From assembly GCA_002013415.1 (NCBI GenBank), contig MAEX01000004.1, forward strand, positions 186,001 to 250,000: a DNA stretch of 64,000 bases, written 5' to 3'. Source of the DNA: Mycobacterium sp. D16Q14 (GTDB lineage Bacteria; Actinomycetota; Actinomycetes; Mycobacteriales; Mycobacteriaceae). The first letter of the stretch is position 1. Each line of letters starts with the position of its first letter. The notes below the pieces were generated by a model that made no database searches, had not been told where the DNA came from, and saw only the letters and a list, made by a program, of their open reading frames with translations. The position numbers and the translations under genes are program-made. Positions 37,253-45,498 of the stretch are shown in pieces.

Positions 37253-38559
37253 GGCTGCCACCACGGGCGCAGCGGCAGTGAGGATCCACCGCGCTCATCC
37301 AGCTTTGTGGCCAGCACCTGGTGCAGTTGAACGACATTGCGCTCGAATCCCAGTCGCGAACCCGCCATGTACACCCCCCACACCTTCGCGGTGGCCTCGC
37401 CTACTTCGGCGACAGCCTCATCCCAGTGTTCGACGAGGTTGGCGCACCACTCCGCGAGCGTCAGTGCGTAGTGGTGGCGCAGGTTTTCCTCGTGGAGCAC
37501 TTCCAGGCCAACATTTTGTATCTCGGTGATGATCTTGCCCGACCCCGTCAACTCGCCATCAGGGAAGACGTAGCGGTCAATGAAATAGCCCGCGACGGCC
37601 GAGGTTCGGTTGTCCGGCCGGGTAATGCAGTGGTTGAGCAGTAGGCCACCGGTCTTGAGGCGTGACTGCAGAAACCGGAAGTAGGCGGGGTAGTTCGCGA
37701 TGCCGATGTGTTCGGTCAGCCCAATCGAGGAGACCGCGTCGAACCCGCTTTCCGTGATGTCGCGATAGTCTGCATGATGGACCTCGGCAAGGTCTGAGAG
37801 TCCTTGATCGGCAACGGCTTTCTGTGCCCAGGCGGCTTGCTCTGCCGACAATGTGACACCGATGGCGTGCACCCCGCGCCGCGCGGCATACCTGACCATC
37901 GACCCCCAGCCGCAGCCCACATCGAGCAGCCGGTCGCCGGGCTTGAGTGCCAGTTTGTCGAACACCAGCCGGTATTTGTTGTCCTGCGCTTCCTCTAGGG
38001 TGGCGTCGACGTTCGGATAGCACGCGCACGTGTAGGTCATGGATGGCCCGAGTACCCACTCGTAGAACGCGTTCGACACATCGTAGTGGTGATGGATGGC
38101 TTCGGAATCACGTGTTTTGCTGTGCCGGAACCCCTCGAGCAGCCGACGCCAGCGGGGCAGGGCTTCCTGCGGCGGCGGCGCGATGGGGCGCAGATGCTCG
38201 AAACCGATCGACCTGACGATGTTGGCCAGTACTCGCGCCGGTGGACGCTTGAAGTCCAGCCTGTCGGCCATGGCCTTCAGTAGTTCGTAGGGATCACCCG
38301 GGTGCACTCCCTGCATTTCGATATCGCCGGAAACGTACGCACGTGCCAGCCCCAGATCACCTGGCGCCGTAGCCAAATACGTTGTGCCACGCGGTGTCAG
38401 CAAGTCGAGCCCCAGTTCGGCATTTTCGGGTCCGGCCTTGCTGCCGTCGTACGCGCTGAAGCGCAACGGCAGGTCCCCGGCCGCCATGATCTCCAGAATC
38501 TCGGCTAACGAGAGCCTGCCGTTCTCGCCCCGCTCATTTTTGGCCTGAGTAGTCGTCAT
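37249..38559 (-). CDS. Cyclopropane-fatty-acid synthase family SAM methyltransferase
   Basis: 436 residues. The C-terminal two-thirds is a SAM methyltransferase: H-H-Y-D-V-S-N-A-F-Y before the fold, then motif I L-L-D-V-G-C-G-W-G-S, and the E-H-I-G segment (SIGLTEHIGIANY) lining the lipid site. An N-terminal SCP2-like domain (residues 20-130), typical of CFA synthases acting on phospholipid chains, is present. It overlaps the FAD oxidoreductase gene by 4 bases. Such methyltransferase/reductase pairs make methyl-branched or cyclopropane chains; 10-methyl (tuberculostearic-type) fatty acid synthesis needs exactly these two activities. Whether this pair or a paralogous pair elsewhere does so cannot be decided here. 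Confidence 0.88.
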   Translation of the reverse strand: MTTTQAKNERGENGRLSLAEILEIMAAGDLPLRFSAYDGSKAGPENAELGLDLLTPRGTTYLATAPGDLGLARAYVSGDIEMQGVHPGDPYELLKAMADRLDFKRPPARVLANIVRSIGFEHLRPIAPPPQEALPRWRRLLEGFRHSKTRDSEAIHHHYDVSNAFYEWVLGPSMTYTCACYPNVDATLEEAQDNKYRLVFDKLALKPGDRLLDVGCGWGSMVRYAARRGVHAIGVTLSAEQAAWAQKAVADQGLSDLAEVHHADYRDITESGFDAVSSIGLTEHIGIANYPAYFRFLQSRLKTGGLLLNHCITRPDNRTSAVAGYFIDRYVFPDGELTGSGKIITEIQNVGLEVLHEENLRHHYALTLAEWCANLVEHWDEAVAEVGEATAKVWGVYMAGSRLGFERNVVQLHQVLATKLDERGGSSLPLRPWWQP

Positions 38560-39962
38560 TGTCGCCGCACCGCCTTCGCGTAGAGATCCAGCAATCGGTT
38601 ATCGGGGTCGTACGTCTTCTTGAGTGTCCGATAGTGCTCTCCGCCGTACAAGGCCTCGAACTCATCACGGGGGTAGAAGGATTCGGAGTATAGGGACTTG
38701 TGTCCACCGAGCTCGCTGATCTTGCGTTCGATAAGCCGGTTAGTGGCTCCTTCGGTGGAACCCGCGGGCACCGAAGACCAAAATCCGATATTGACGTATG
38801 TCTGTCCCGATCGTATCGGGTACAGTGGCCATCCCTCGCTGTCACGTAACCGTAACGGGCACAGCCATACCGGCTCGATCGGTACCTCGTCGAGGAACCA
38901 CCGCAGGAATTCCGCGGTGTTCATGATCGGTACCTCGACGTCCTGCACGACGCGTTCCCGGGCTGCGCGCCCGTTAAGCCTCTCGATGCGGTCGGCAATG
39001 TCGTAGCGTTGGTCGAGTCCGATCATCTTCCAATAGACGCTGCTGCGCCGGTATTTTCGTGGCCAAAGCCTGCGGATGCGCGGATTCTGTGCACCGAATG
39101 CGCGGGAACACCAGAACCAGTCGGTGTCCCAACGCCATAGGTAGTCGTGAATGGTCAGTCGATCGTTGCTGGTTCCGTCCGCATGCCGGATCGATCGGTA
39201 GTAGATCCGTTGTCCCGTGTAGTCGCTCACCGGGCCTGGTGCATCCGTCTGGGTGCCCAGGGTCAGGTACGATTCCCCGGCCGTGAACACCACCCCGTCC
39301 AGGTAGTCCACTCGTTCGCCCTGGAAGGTCGCCGAGCCCACGATCGATTCCATCACCGTCACCAGTTCATCGAGATTGTGGAATCGGATGTGCCGCAGGG
39401 CAACGAACGGAGCCACGGGCTCCAGTTCGATGCGCAGACGCACCGAATAGCCCAAGGTGCCGTATGAGTTGGGGAAACCCCGATACAGATCGACGTGCTG
39501 GTGTGGCGATGCGGTGATGATCTCGCCCGAGCCGGTGAGGATGTCCATCTCGAGAACGGACTCGTGGGGAAGCCCATTGCGGAAGGACGCGGATTCGATT
39601 CCGAGCCCGGTGACCGCGCCACCGAGCGTGATGGTCTTGAGCTGTGGCACCACCAACGGCGAGAGCCCGTGGGGAAGTGTCGCGGCGACCACGTCCTCAT
39701 AGGTGCACATGCCAGCCACATCGGCAGTCCTGTTGACGGTGTCCACGTCAATGACACCGGTGAGGCCCGAGGTATTCAGGCCCGGTGTAGTCGACTTTGC
39801 CCTTGCGCGGAACAGATTTGACGTGGGTTTAGCCAAACGAACGGTCGCCGTCGCGGGAATGGCCCGATAACTCCGTAGTAGCCGGTTTACTCCCTCGGCG
39901 TGCGCCGATCCTGATGAGATAGGCACAGTTACTACGCTAGCCCGGTTCCTGGCCAGGCGCAC
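38556..39962 (-). CDS. FAD-linked oxidoreductase (FAD_binding_4), partner of the CFA-type methyltransferase
   Basis: A 468-residue flavoprotein with the PCMH-type FAD domain: residues about 60-125 include NTSGLTGVIDVD, Y-E-D-V-V-A-A-T-L and the FAD loop T-I-T-L-G-G-A-V-T-G-L-G-I-E-S. A long C-terminal substrate domain follows. It resembles DprE1/alditol-oxidase and DHCR24-like (24-dehydrocholesterol reductase) proteins. Known family pairs: methylene-fatty-acid reductases next to CFA-type methyltransferases. The start is uncertain: GTG at 39962 (MRLARNRAS) or GTG at 39926 (VPISSGSAHA); neither has a good ribosome binding site. The C-terminal end overlaps the methyltransferase start. Confidence 0.85.
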   Translation of the reverse strand: MRLARNRASVVTVPISSGSAHAEGVNRLLRSYRAIPATATVRLAKPTSNLFRARAKSTTPGLNTSGLTGVIDVDTVNRTADVAGMCTYEDVVAATLPHGLSPLVVPQLKTITLGGAVTGLGIESASFRNGLPHESVLEMDILTGSGEIITASPHQHVDLYRGFPNSYGTLGYSVRLRIELEPVAPFVALRHIRFHNLDELVTVMESIVGSATFQGERVDYLDGVVFTAGESYLTLGTQTDAPGPVSDYTGQRIYYRSIRHADGTSNDRLTIHDYLWRWDTDWFWCSRAFGAQNPRIRRLWPRKYRRSSVYWKMIGLDQRYDIADRIERLNGRAARERVVQDVEVPIMNTAEFLRWFLDEVPIEPVWLCPLRLRDSEGWPLYPIRSGQTYVNIGFWSSVPAGSTEGATNRLIERKISELGGHKSLYSESFYPRDEFEALYGGEHYRTLKKTYDPDNRLLDLYAKAVRRQ

Positions 39963-39993
39963 CCGAGATCTTTGATTAGGTGACTAAGCGCCC

Positions 39994-41271
39994 CTAACCG
40001 AGGGTCAATCGTCCTAACCGAATCGGTGCTCCGCCAAGCTGTTCGTCGATGCGGAGCAACTCGTTCCACTTCGCGGTGCGTTCGGATCTGGTGATGGAGC
40101 CAACCTTGAGTTGCTCGGCGCCCCAGCCGACCGCCAGGTGCGCGATGGTGACATCCTCGCTCTCACCCGATCTCGCGGAGACGATGGTGTCCCATCCGCA
40201 GTCGTGAGCGGTGTCGTGCGCAGACTTGGCAGCACTGAGTGTTCCCGCTTGATTTGGCTTTACCAGCAAGCCGTTACATGCTCCGGCCTCGGTTGCTCGG
40301 AGCACGCGCCCGGCATTGGTCACCGTGAAATCGTCACCGACGACCAGGACACGGTGTCCCACTGCTTGGGTGAACTCCGCCAGGGCAGCCGGATCGTCCT
40401 CGGCCAGGGGATCCTCGATGGAGGCGATCGGATATTTATCGATCCAGCCGATCAGAACCTCCGACCAGGCGTCGGAGTCGAGTTCGGTGCCGTCGAGGCC
40501 GAGACGGTAGCGGCCACCACTACCGAACTCGCTCGACGCGATGTCCAACGCGATCGTGACCTGGGCGCCCGGCTGCAGACCGGCCCGCTCGATGGAGGCG
40601 ACCAGCAGCTCCAGCGCGTCCTCGTTGGACTCCACCACCGGCCACCAGCCGCCTTCATCGGCCACTCCGGCGAGTCGGCCTTTCTCGGAAAGCAATGCCC
40701 CGCAAGCGCGATGGATCTCCGCCACCCAGTTAAGTCCCTGTGCGATGCTGTCGGCGGCCGCCGGCACCACCATGAAATCCTGCACATCGGTGCGGCGCGC
40801 GGCGTGGGCGCCCCCGCCGATCACCTGAATCTCCGGCAGCGGCATTGTGGCCGTTCGGTCACCGATCAGATACCGCCACAACGGGATTCCATGCGTTGCG
40901 GCTGCGGCGTGTGCGGCCGCCATCGACATGGCCACCGCAGTGTTCCCGCCGATGACGGAGAACGCATCTGACGGGTCCGCCGCCGCGAGCGCCGTATCGA
41001 CGGCCTTTTGATCGGTGGCATCGACGCCGACGAGATATTCCGCGAGGCCGCGTGCTGCTGCGACCGCCGAATTCACGTCGTATCCGGCGAAAGGTCTGCC
41101 GCCGTCCCGTAAATCGGTGGCCTCACCGCTGCCTCGGGATGCTCCGGCGGGTGCGATCGCTCGTCCAATGCTGCCGTCGCTCAAGTGTAGTTCCGCTTCG
41201 ATGGTCGGCCGGCCCCGTGAATCCCATACCCGCCGAGCGTGCACACCACTGATCTGTGTTCCGGTCATCAT
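39994..41271 (-). CDS. Divergent enolase paralogue
   Basis: A 425-residue enolase-fold protein, full length. Metal ligands D243, E286 and D313 and the catalytic lysines K338 and K389 are kept, as are E206 (D-E-G-G) and H156 (G-G-A-H-A). Three active-site features differ from true enolase. The G-A-S-T-G loop reads G43-A-S-R-G47, the glutamate in Q-E-F is D165, and the H-R-S-G-E-T-E-D histidine is A366. This suggests a different phosphorylated hydroxy-acid substrate, or weak enolase activity. It overlaps the kinase gene by 4 bases, so kinase and enolase-like enzyme probably act in sequence. The housekeeping eno is presumably elsewhere. Confidence 0.85.
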   Translation of the reverse strand: MMTGTQISGVHARRVWDSRGRPTIEAELHLSDGSIGRAIAPAGASRGSGEATDLRDGGRPFAGYDVNSAVAAARGLAEYLVGVDATDQKAVDTALAAADPSDAFSVIGGNTAVAMSMAAAHAAAATHGIPLWRYLIGDRTATMPLPEIQVIGGGAHAARRTDVQDFMVVPAAADSIAQGLNWVAEIHRACGALLSEKGRLAGVADEGGWWPVVESNEDALELLVASIERAGLQPGAQVTIALDIASSEFGSGGRYRLGLDGTELDSDAWSEVLIGWIDKYPIASIEDPLAEDDPAALAEFTQAVGHRVLVVGDDFTVTNAGRVLRATEAGACNGLLVKPNQAGTLSAAKSAHDTAHDCGWDTIVSARSGESEDVTIAHLAVGWGAEQLKVGSITRSERTAKWNELLRIDEQLGGAPIRLGRLTLG

Positions 41272-42239
41272 CCCTCTAACTGTTGTGCGATGGACAGCGG
41301 GTCGGTGGCCGATTCATGTAGGGCCTGCCCCGCGCGGTCGCGCAGTGAATCCTGTTGGGCGGCAGATATATAGTCCACGGGGGAACGCCCGTCGATGCGG
41401 GCGAGGGCCAAAGCGGGCAAGAGGCGTGCGGTACGGGCGGACACCGCCTCCGGCGGCTCCCAGGAGACCCCCTGTAGGTACGTGGCGAACAGTCGCGCGC
41501 TCGTCTCGCGCAGCAGCTCGCGGTACTGCGGTTTCCATATTCGCTTGAGCAGTAGGTGATTGAGGCAGAACGCCAGATCGAACGCGGGGTCGCCGTACCA
41601 GGCGCATTCGGCGTCGGTCAGCACCGGTCCGTCTGCGGTGACGATGACGTTCTTCGGGCTCACATCCCCATGAACCAGCGCGAGGTGCGTGCCCGCGAGA
41701 TCGTCGGCCAGTCGCGTCAGGATCGCCGCGTGTTCCGGGAGGCGCTCTGCCGTGTAGCGCAGGTACGGTTCTATCCGTAACGCCTCGAAGAGGTCGTCGG
41801 CTGCGAATTCGCTTGCTGCCATGTCATCACCGGCCGTCTGGGCGTGAACGGCGGCGAGGCGTGCACCGAGCACCGCGCCGATCTCCGGGTCGATGCGCCC
41901 GCCTGCCAGATCTTCCCGCCAGGACGGGATTGGCCCGAGGTCGGTCATGGCGAACGCGTGCAGATCTTCGGCGGACGTGACAACCCGAGGCGTGAAAGAC
42001 GGAACGATCGTCGATGCCCGGACGAGATAGCGGGCCTCAAAGGTATTGCGTTCCAGGGGTGCCACCCAGTGAGCCTGCACGCGGAGCCGTTCAACGGCGC
42101 GCTTGGCCACCACCGATTCGCCCGAACTCAGCCGTATCCGCCACACGTCGGACGACACCCCGCCGGTCAACGGTTGCGCATCCAATGGCACGAGTTCAGC
42201 GCGGGAGAGCAGTTCGACCACCCAGTCAGGTGGCGCCAT
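41268..42239 (-). CDS. APH-family small-molecule kinase
   Basis: A 323-residue aminoglycoside-phosphotransferase-fold kinase. The Gly-rich loop L-T-G-G-V-S-S-D-V-W and the ATP lysine in V-V-A-K-R lie in the N-lobe. The catalytic loop L-V-H-G-D-V-S-P-K-N and the metal-binding D-A-E-C-A-W follow. This layout covers choline, homoserine, methylthioribose and similar kinases; nothing indicates antibiotic resistance. The open frame extends 33 codons upstream inside the TetR gene; MAPPDW at 42239 is the sensible start. It is sandwiched between a TetR regulator (14-base overlap) and the enolase-like gene (4-base overlap), forming a compact operon. Its substrate is unknown. Confidence 0.83.
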   Translation of the reverse strand: MAPPDWVVELLSRAELVPLDAQPLTGGVSSDVWRIRLSSGESVVAKRAVERLRVQAHWVAPLERNTFEARYLVRASTIVPSFTPRVVTSAEDLHAFAMTDLGPIPSWREDLAGGRIDPEIGAVLGARLAAVHAQTAGDDMAASEFAADDLFEALRIEPYLRYTAERLPEHAAILTRLADDLAGTHLALVHGDVSPKNVIVTADGPVLTDAECAWYGDPAFDLAFCLNHLLLKRIWKPQYRELLRETSARLFATYLQGVSWEPPEAVSARTARLLPALALARIDGRSPVDYISAAQQDSLRDRAGQALHESATDPLSIAQQLEG

Positions 42240-42897
42240 GCGCGCCTTCGGATTTCCACCACAGCGCGTTGAACCAGATGCGGGCCAGCGTGTCGATGGC
42301 CTCCTCATCGGTGACCGAGCTGCGCCCGGTCTCGCCACCCTCGACCAGCCAGACGTAACAGAAGTAGTCCATCATCGCCCCGATCGCCGACGCGGTGATA
42401 TCGGGATCCATCCCCGGGCAGTACTCGTGTTTCTGTAGCCGCCGAATGTTGTTGGCGATCATCGTGCGTGCCGGGGCGCGCAGGTCTCGCCAGTACTCGA
42501 CGAATGTCGGATCGATCTGCGCCGCCTGGAACACCCCGGAGAGAACCGGCGCATGGTCGCGGTAGGTGGTCCAGTACACGGTGACGATGTCCTGGATCAC
42601 CTCGTACGGTGCGCGATCACCCGTCTCGACGGTGTCGCCGCGGGTGTACGCCTCGTCCCGGAATTCGTCGACCATGGTGCGTAGGAGCTCAGCCTTGTCG
42701 GTGAAGTAGTTGTAGAAGACCCCGACGGATTTCCCGGCCTCGGTGGTGATGTCGATGACGCGGGTCTCGGCATACCCGACTCTGGAGATGACCTCACGCG
42801 CCGCATCCATCAGGGCACGGCGCGTGCTGCGGCCACGTTGCGTCGAGGGCTGTTCGACGGGGACGGGCGGGATCGCTGAATCGCTAGACATCACCAC
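42226..42897 (-). CDS. TetR-family regulator
   Basis: 223 residues. The N-terminal helix-turn-helix (RRALMDAAREVISRVGYAETRVIDITTEAGKSVGVFYNYFTDKAELL, residues about 25-70) is typical TetR. The C-terminal ligand domain contains M-M-D-Y-F-C-Y-V-W-L-V-E-G-G near the end, an arrangement seen in regulators of lipid or aromatic acid metabolism. It is divergent from the flavin monooxygenase gene, and a perfect palindrome lies between them at 42915-42936, 18 bases from its start codon. It probably represses both its own operon (kinase, enolase-like) and the divergent one. Confidence 0.9.
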   Translation of the reverse strand: MVMSSDSAIPPVPVEQPSTQRGRSTRRALMDAAREVISRVGYAETRVIDITTEAGKSVGVFYNYFTDKAELLRTMVDEFRDEAYTRGDTVETGDRAPYEVIQDIVTVYWTTYRDHAPVLSGVFQAAQIDPTFVEYWRDLRAPARTMIANNIRRLQKHEYCPGMDPDITASAIGAMMDYFCYVWLVEGGETGRSSVTDEEAIDTLARIWFNALWWKSEGAHGAT

Positions 42898-42914
42898 CTG
42901 CCCAGGTTACATTA

Positions 42915-42936
42915 AACCTGAATCGAGATTCAGGTT
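42915..42936. promoter_or_regulatory. Perfect palindromic operator in front of TetR gene
   Basis: AACCTGAATC-GA-GATTCAGGTT: two exact 10-base arms with a 2-base centre, lying in the 90-base gap between the TetR start (42897, minus) and the monooxygenase start (42988, plus). Length and symmetry fit a TetR-dimer site. Confidence 0.75.
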
Positions 42937-42987
42937 CAGTCCGATCGCGTGTCATCCCGTAATGATTACGCAGGTTGCGAGGTTTTG

Positions 42988-44190
42988 ATGACGAGTTCGA
43001 CAGCAGTGCTGACCGATGCCGTTGCACGGGCACGTGAGCTGGCACCCAATATCGCCGCACGGGCGCTGGAGGCGGAGCGCTTGCGCCGGATGCCCGACGA
43101 GACCATTGCCGAACTGTCCCAATCGGGTCTGTTCAGCCTGATGGCGCCGCGGCGGTATGGAGGCGACGAGGCCAGCCTGGAAACGTTGGTGAGCGCCGTC
43201 ATCGAGGTGGGCAAGGTCTGTGGATCGACGGCCTGGACATTCTGTATCTACGGAATTCACAACTGGCTCGCCGGATTGTTCCCCGAGAAGCTGCAGGACG
43301 AGATGTTCGGGTCGGTGTCCCCTGGCTCGCCCTTGCTGTTTCCGGGCAGCTGGTCGCCGTCGGGCGTCGCGGTACCCGTCGACGGTGGCTACAAGATAAG
43401 TGGGCGTTGGCAATTCGGCAGTGGTGTCTGGCACTCATCGTGGGCTTCGGTCGCTGCGGTGGTGCAACCTAGAGAAGGCGCAGAGCCGCCGAAGTATCCG
43501 GATCTGCGCACCTTCATGATTCCCCGAGATGATCTCGAGGTCATCGACACCTGGTTCACCTCCGGCCTGCGGGGCACCGGAAGCATGGATATCGCCGTCA
43601 ACGACGTGTTCGTTCCCGAGCATCGGGTGCAGGAGTTCGGCCCGCTGGCGCGCGGGCAGTCACCGTCGGCCGACCTGCATGGCGCCGCGATCTACCGCAT
43701 ACCGCTGTTCTGTGCGCTCTCCAACGTCGCGGCCGCACCCGCGGTGGGCATGGCACTGGGCACGGTGGAGCTGTTTACCGAGAAGATCAAGACCCGGGTG
43801 ATGCGCTACTCGATGCAGGAGCAGTCCAAACTCGCCACCGCACACCGCCGCATGGGACATGTTGCCGCGCAGGCGGAGTCGGCGCACACTCTGCTGCTGC
43901 AGACGGTGCGCGATGTGGAGGGCAAGCTGCGTTCGGGCGAGGGGTTGACGACGGAGGATCGGGTGGCGGTGCGCCGCAACTGTGCCTACGTTGTCGAGGT
44001 CTGCAAGCAGGCCATCGCTGAGGCTGTCGAGGCGTGCGGCGCCTCCGCGCAATACGAAGACTCGCCGTTGCAGCGTCACCTACGCGATGTGAACACGCTG
44101 TCCACCCATGTTGTCTACGACACCGATTCTGCCTACGAGCTGTTCGGACGGGTGGAACTCGGGCTGCCCCCGGGATCTGTCGCGTTCTGA
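42988..44190 (+). CDS. Acyl-CoA-dehydrogenase-fold flavin monooxygenase (HsaA/group D type)
   Basis: 400 residues starting at MTSSTAV. The fold is that of acyl-CoA dehydrogenases: N-terminal helices with G-L-F-S-L-M-A-P-R-R-Y-G-G, a beta domain with S-G-R-W-Q-F-G-S-G, then G-T-G-S-M-D-I, and a C-terminal helical domain (ACDH C-terminal domain 2). The catalytic glutamate of true dehydrogenases is not evident. The pattern G-R-W-x-F-x-S-G and W-F-T-S-G-L-R-G-T-G-S fits two-component flavin monooxygenases such as HsaA, which hydroxylate phenols using reduced flavin supplied by a separate reductase. No reductase is adjacent. Start ATG 42988 follows the palindrome by about 50 bases. Confidence 0.82.
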   Translation: MTSSTAVLTDAVARARELAPNIAARALEAERLRRMPDETIAELSQSGLFSLMAPRRYGGDEASLETLVSAVIEVGKVCGSTAWTFCIYGIHNWLAGLFPEKLQDEMFGSVSPGSPLLFPGSWSPSGVAVPVDGGYKISGRWQFGSGVWHSSWASVAAVVQPREGAEPPKYPDLRTFMIPRDDLEVIDTWFTSGLRGTGSMDIAVNDVFVPEHRVQEFGPLARGQSPSADLHGAAIYRIPLFCALSNVAAAPAVGMALGTVELFTEKIKTRVMRYSMQEQSKLATAHRRMGHVAAQAESAHTLLLQTVRDVEGKLRSGEGLTTEDRVAVRRNCAYVVEVCKQAIAEAVEACGASAQYEDSPLQRHLRDVNTLSTHVVYDTDSAYELFGRVELGLPPGSVAF

Positions 44191-45002
44191 TGCCCCCCGA
44201 GCTCACCGGTCTGCACTGCGTGCTCGCGGACCGAATCCTGACCGTCACCATCGACAACGGCCCACTCAATCTGCTCGACGGGCCACTCATGTCGAGTCTG
44301 TCGCGCCTGGCCCGATGGCTGGCCGATCGTGACGACGTGACGGTGGTGCTGTTCGGCAGCGCCAATCCCGACTTCTTCATCGCCCATCTGAATGTCGAAA
44401 TCCTGCAAACGGATTCGGCGCGAACGGCGGAGTCGGTCGAATCCTTCCAACGACTGGTTGGCAGGTTCCGCGCACTGCGCCAGGCCACTATCGCCCTCGT
44501 GGAGGGTCGGGTCGCGGGTGGGGGAAGTGAGTTCCTCCTCAATCTGGACATGCGCTTCGCGGTTCGCGGCAAGGCCGTCTTCAATCAGGTGGAGACGGGT
44601 CTTGGCATCGTGCCGGCGGGTTCGGGCCCGCAGCACCTGGTCGAGAGCATGGGTCGGGCGCGCGCACTTGAGGTGATTTTGGGTCACGAGGATTTCGATG
44701 CTGACCTGGCGGAGCGATACGGCTGGGTGAATCGTGCCCTGGACCCCGACGAGGGGTGGCGGTTTGTGAATCGGCTCGCCCGGCGTATCGCCGTCAATCC
44801 GCTCGCACTGATCGCCGGTGCCAAGAGCACGGTAGATGCGCTGGTCACCGACCTGGAGCCAGGGTTGGCCGCGGAGCGGGCAGCCATCGTTGACGCGTTC
44901 GCCGACGTGCACAGCACTCAAAGAATCGCTCTCTTTCTGCAACGGGGCGGCCAGACGGTGGACGGTGAACGTGGCCTCGGCGACCTCGTGGGTGACCCTT
45001 AG
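44190..45002 (+). CDS. Enoyl-CoA hydratase/isomerase family protein
   Basis: 270 residues, crotonase fold. V-T-I-D-N-G-P-L-N-L-L-D near the N-terminus forms the CoA-binding region, and V-E-G-R-V-A-G-G-G-S-E-F-L-L-N-L-D-M-R-F-A is the oxyanion-hole block. The usual catalytic glutamates are only partly conserved: the block N-Q-V-E-T-G-L-G-I-V-P-A-G-S-G carries E at the first position. It starts at an ATG that shares one base with the monooxygenase stop, so the two form an operon, probably under the TetR regulator. The substrate is unknown; hydration or cleavage of an acyl-CoA from aromatic or lipid breakdown is likely. Confidence 0.85.
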   Translation: MPPELTGLHCVLADRILTVTIDNGPLNLLDGPLMSSLSRLARWLADRDDVTVVLFGSANPDFFIAHLNVEILQTDSARTAESVESFQRLVGRFRALRQATIALVEGRVAGGGSEFLLNLDMRFAVRGKAVFNQVETGLGIVPAGSGPQHLVESMGRARALEVILGHEDFDADLAERYGWVNRALDPDEGWRFVNRLARRIAVNPLALIAGAKSTVDALVTDLEPGLAAERAAIVDAFADVHSTQRIALFLQRGGQTVDGERGLGDLVGDP

Positions 45003-45051
45003 ACTGCGACTACAACCAGTAGTAGAACCAAGTCGTAGCGAGGGAGAACTC

Positions 45052-45498
45052 ATGGGTCAGGTCAGTGCGTCCAGCTCGGTGTTGATCGACGCGGCACCCG
45101 AGGCAGTGCTCGCCGCGGTTGCCGACTACCAGAATGTGCGCCCGAAGATCCTGTCCGGCCACTACCGCGACTACCAGGTGCTCGAGGGTGGTCAGGGCGA
45201 GGGCACCGTTGTGGCCTGGAAGCTGCAGGCCACCGAGTCGCGCGTGCGGGACATCAAGTCCAGCGTCAGCATTGCCGGGCACACCGTCATCGAGAAGGAC
45301 GCCAACTCCACGTTGGTGACCAGCTGGACCGTCGCACCTGCCGGAACCGGCTCCACCGTCACCACCAAGACCGCGTGGACGGGTGGCGCCGGCATCAAGG
45401 GATTCTTCGAGAAGACCTTTGCGCCGCTGGGGCTCAAGAAAATTCAGGCCGAGGTGCTGGACAACCTGAAGAAGACGGTCGAAGGTTCGGCGACCTAA
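45052..45498 (+). CDS. SRPBCC-family protein (Rv3718c type)
   Basis: A 148-residue single-domain protein with Bet v1-like order: V-L-I-D-A-A-P-E-A-V-L-A-A-V-A-D-Y at the start, strands with V-V-A-W-K-L-Q-A-T, and a C-terminal helix (FEKTFAPLGLKKIQAEVLDNLKK). It is conserved in mycobacteria beside ami1, ybaB and recR. The ligand is unknown. The ribosome binding site is GAGGGAGAA, 6 bases before the ATG. It overlaps the end of the convergent amidase gene by 4 bases. Confidence 0.88.
   Translation: MGQVSASSSVLIDAAPEAVLAAVADYQNVRPKILSGHYRDYQVLEGGQGEGTVVAWKLQATESRVRDIKSSVSIAGHTVIEKDANSTLVTSWTVAPAGTGSTVTTKTAWTGGAGIKGFFEKTFAPLGLKKIQAEVLDNLKKTVEGSAT

Noticed and set aside
41268..42239. Aminoglycoside resistance phosphotransferase
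   Set aside because: The APH fold covers many metabolic kinases, and the overlap with an enolase-like gene points to metabolism.
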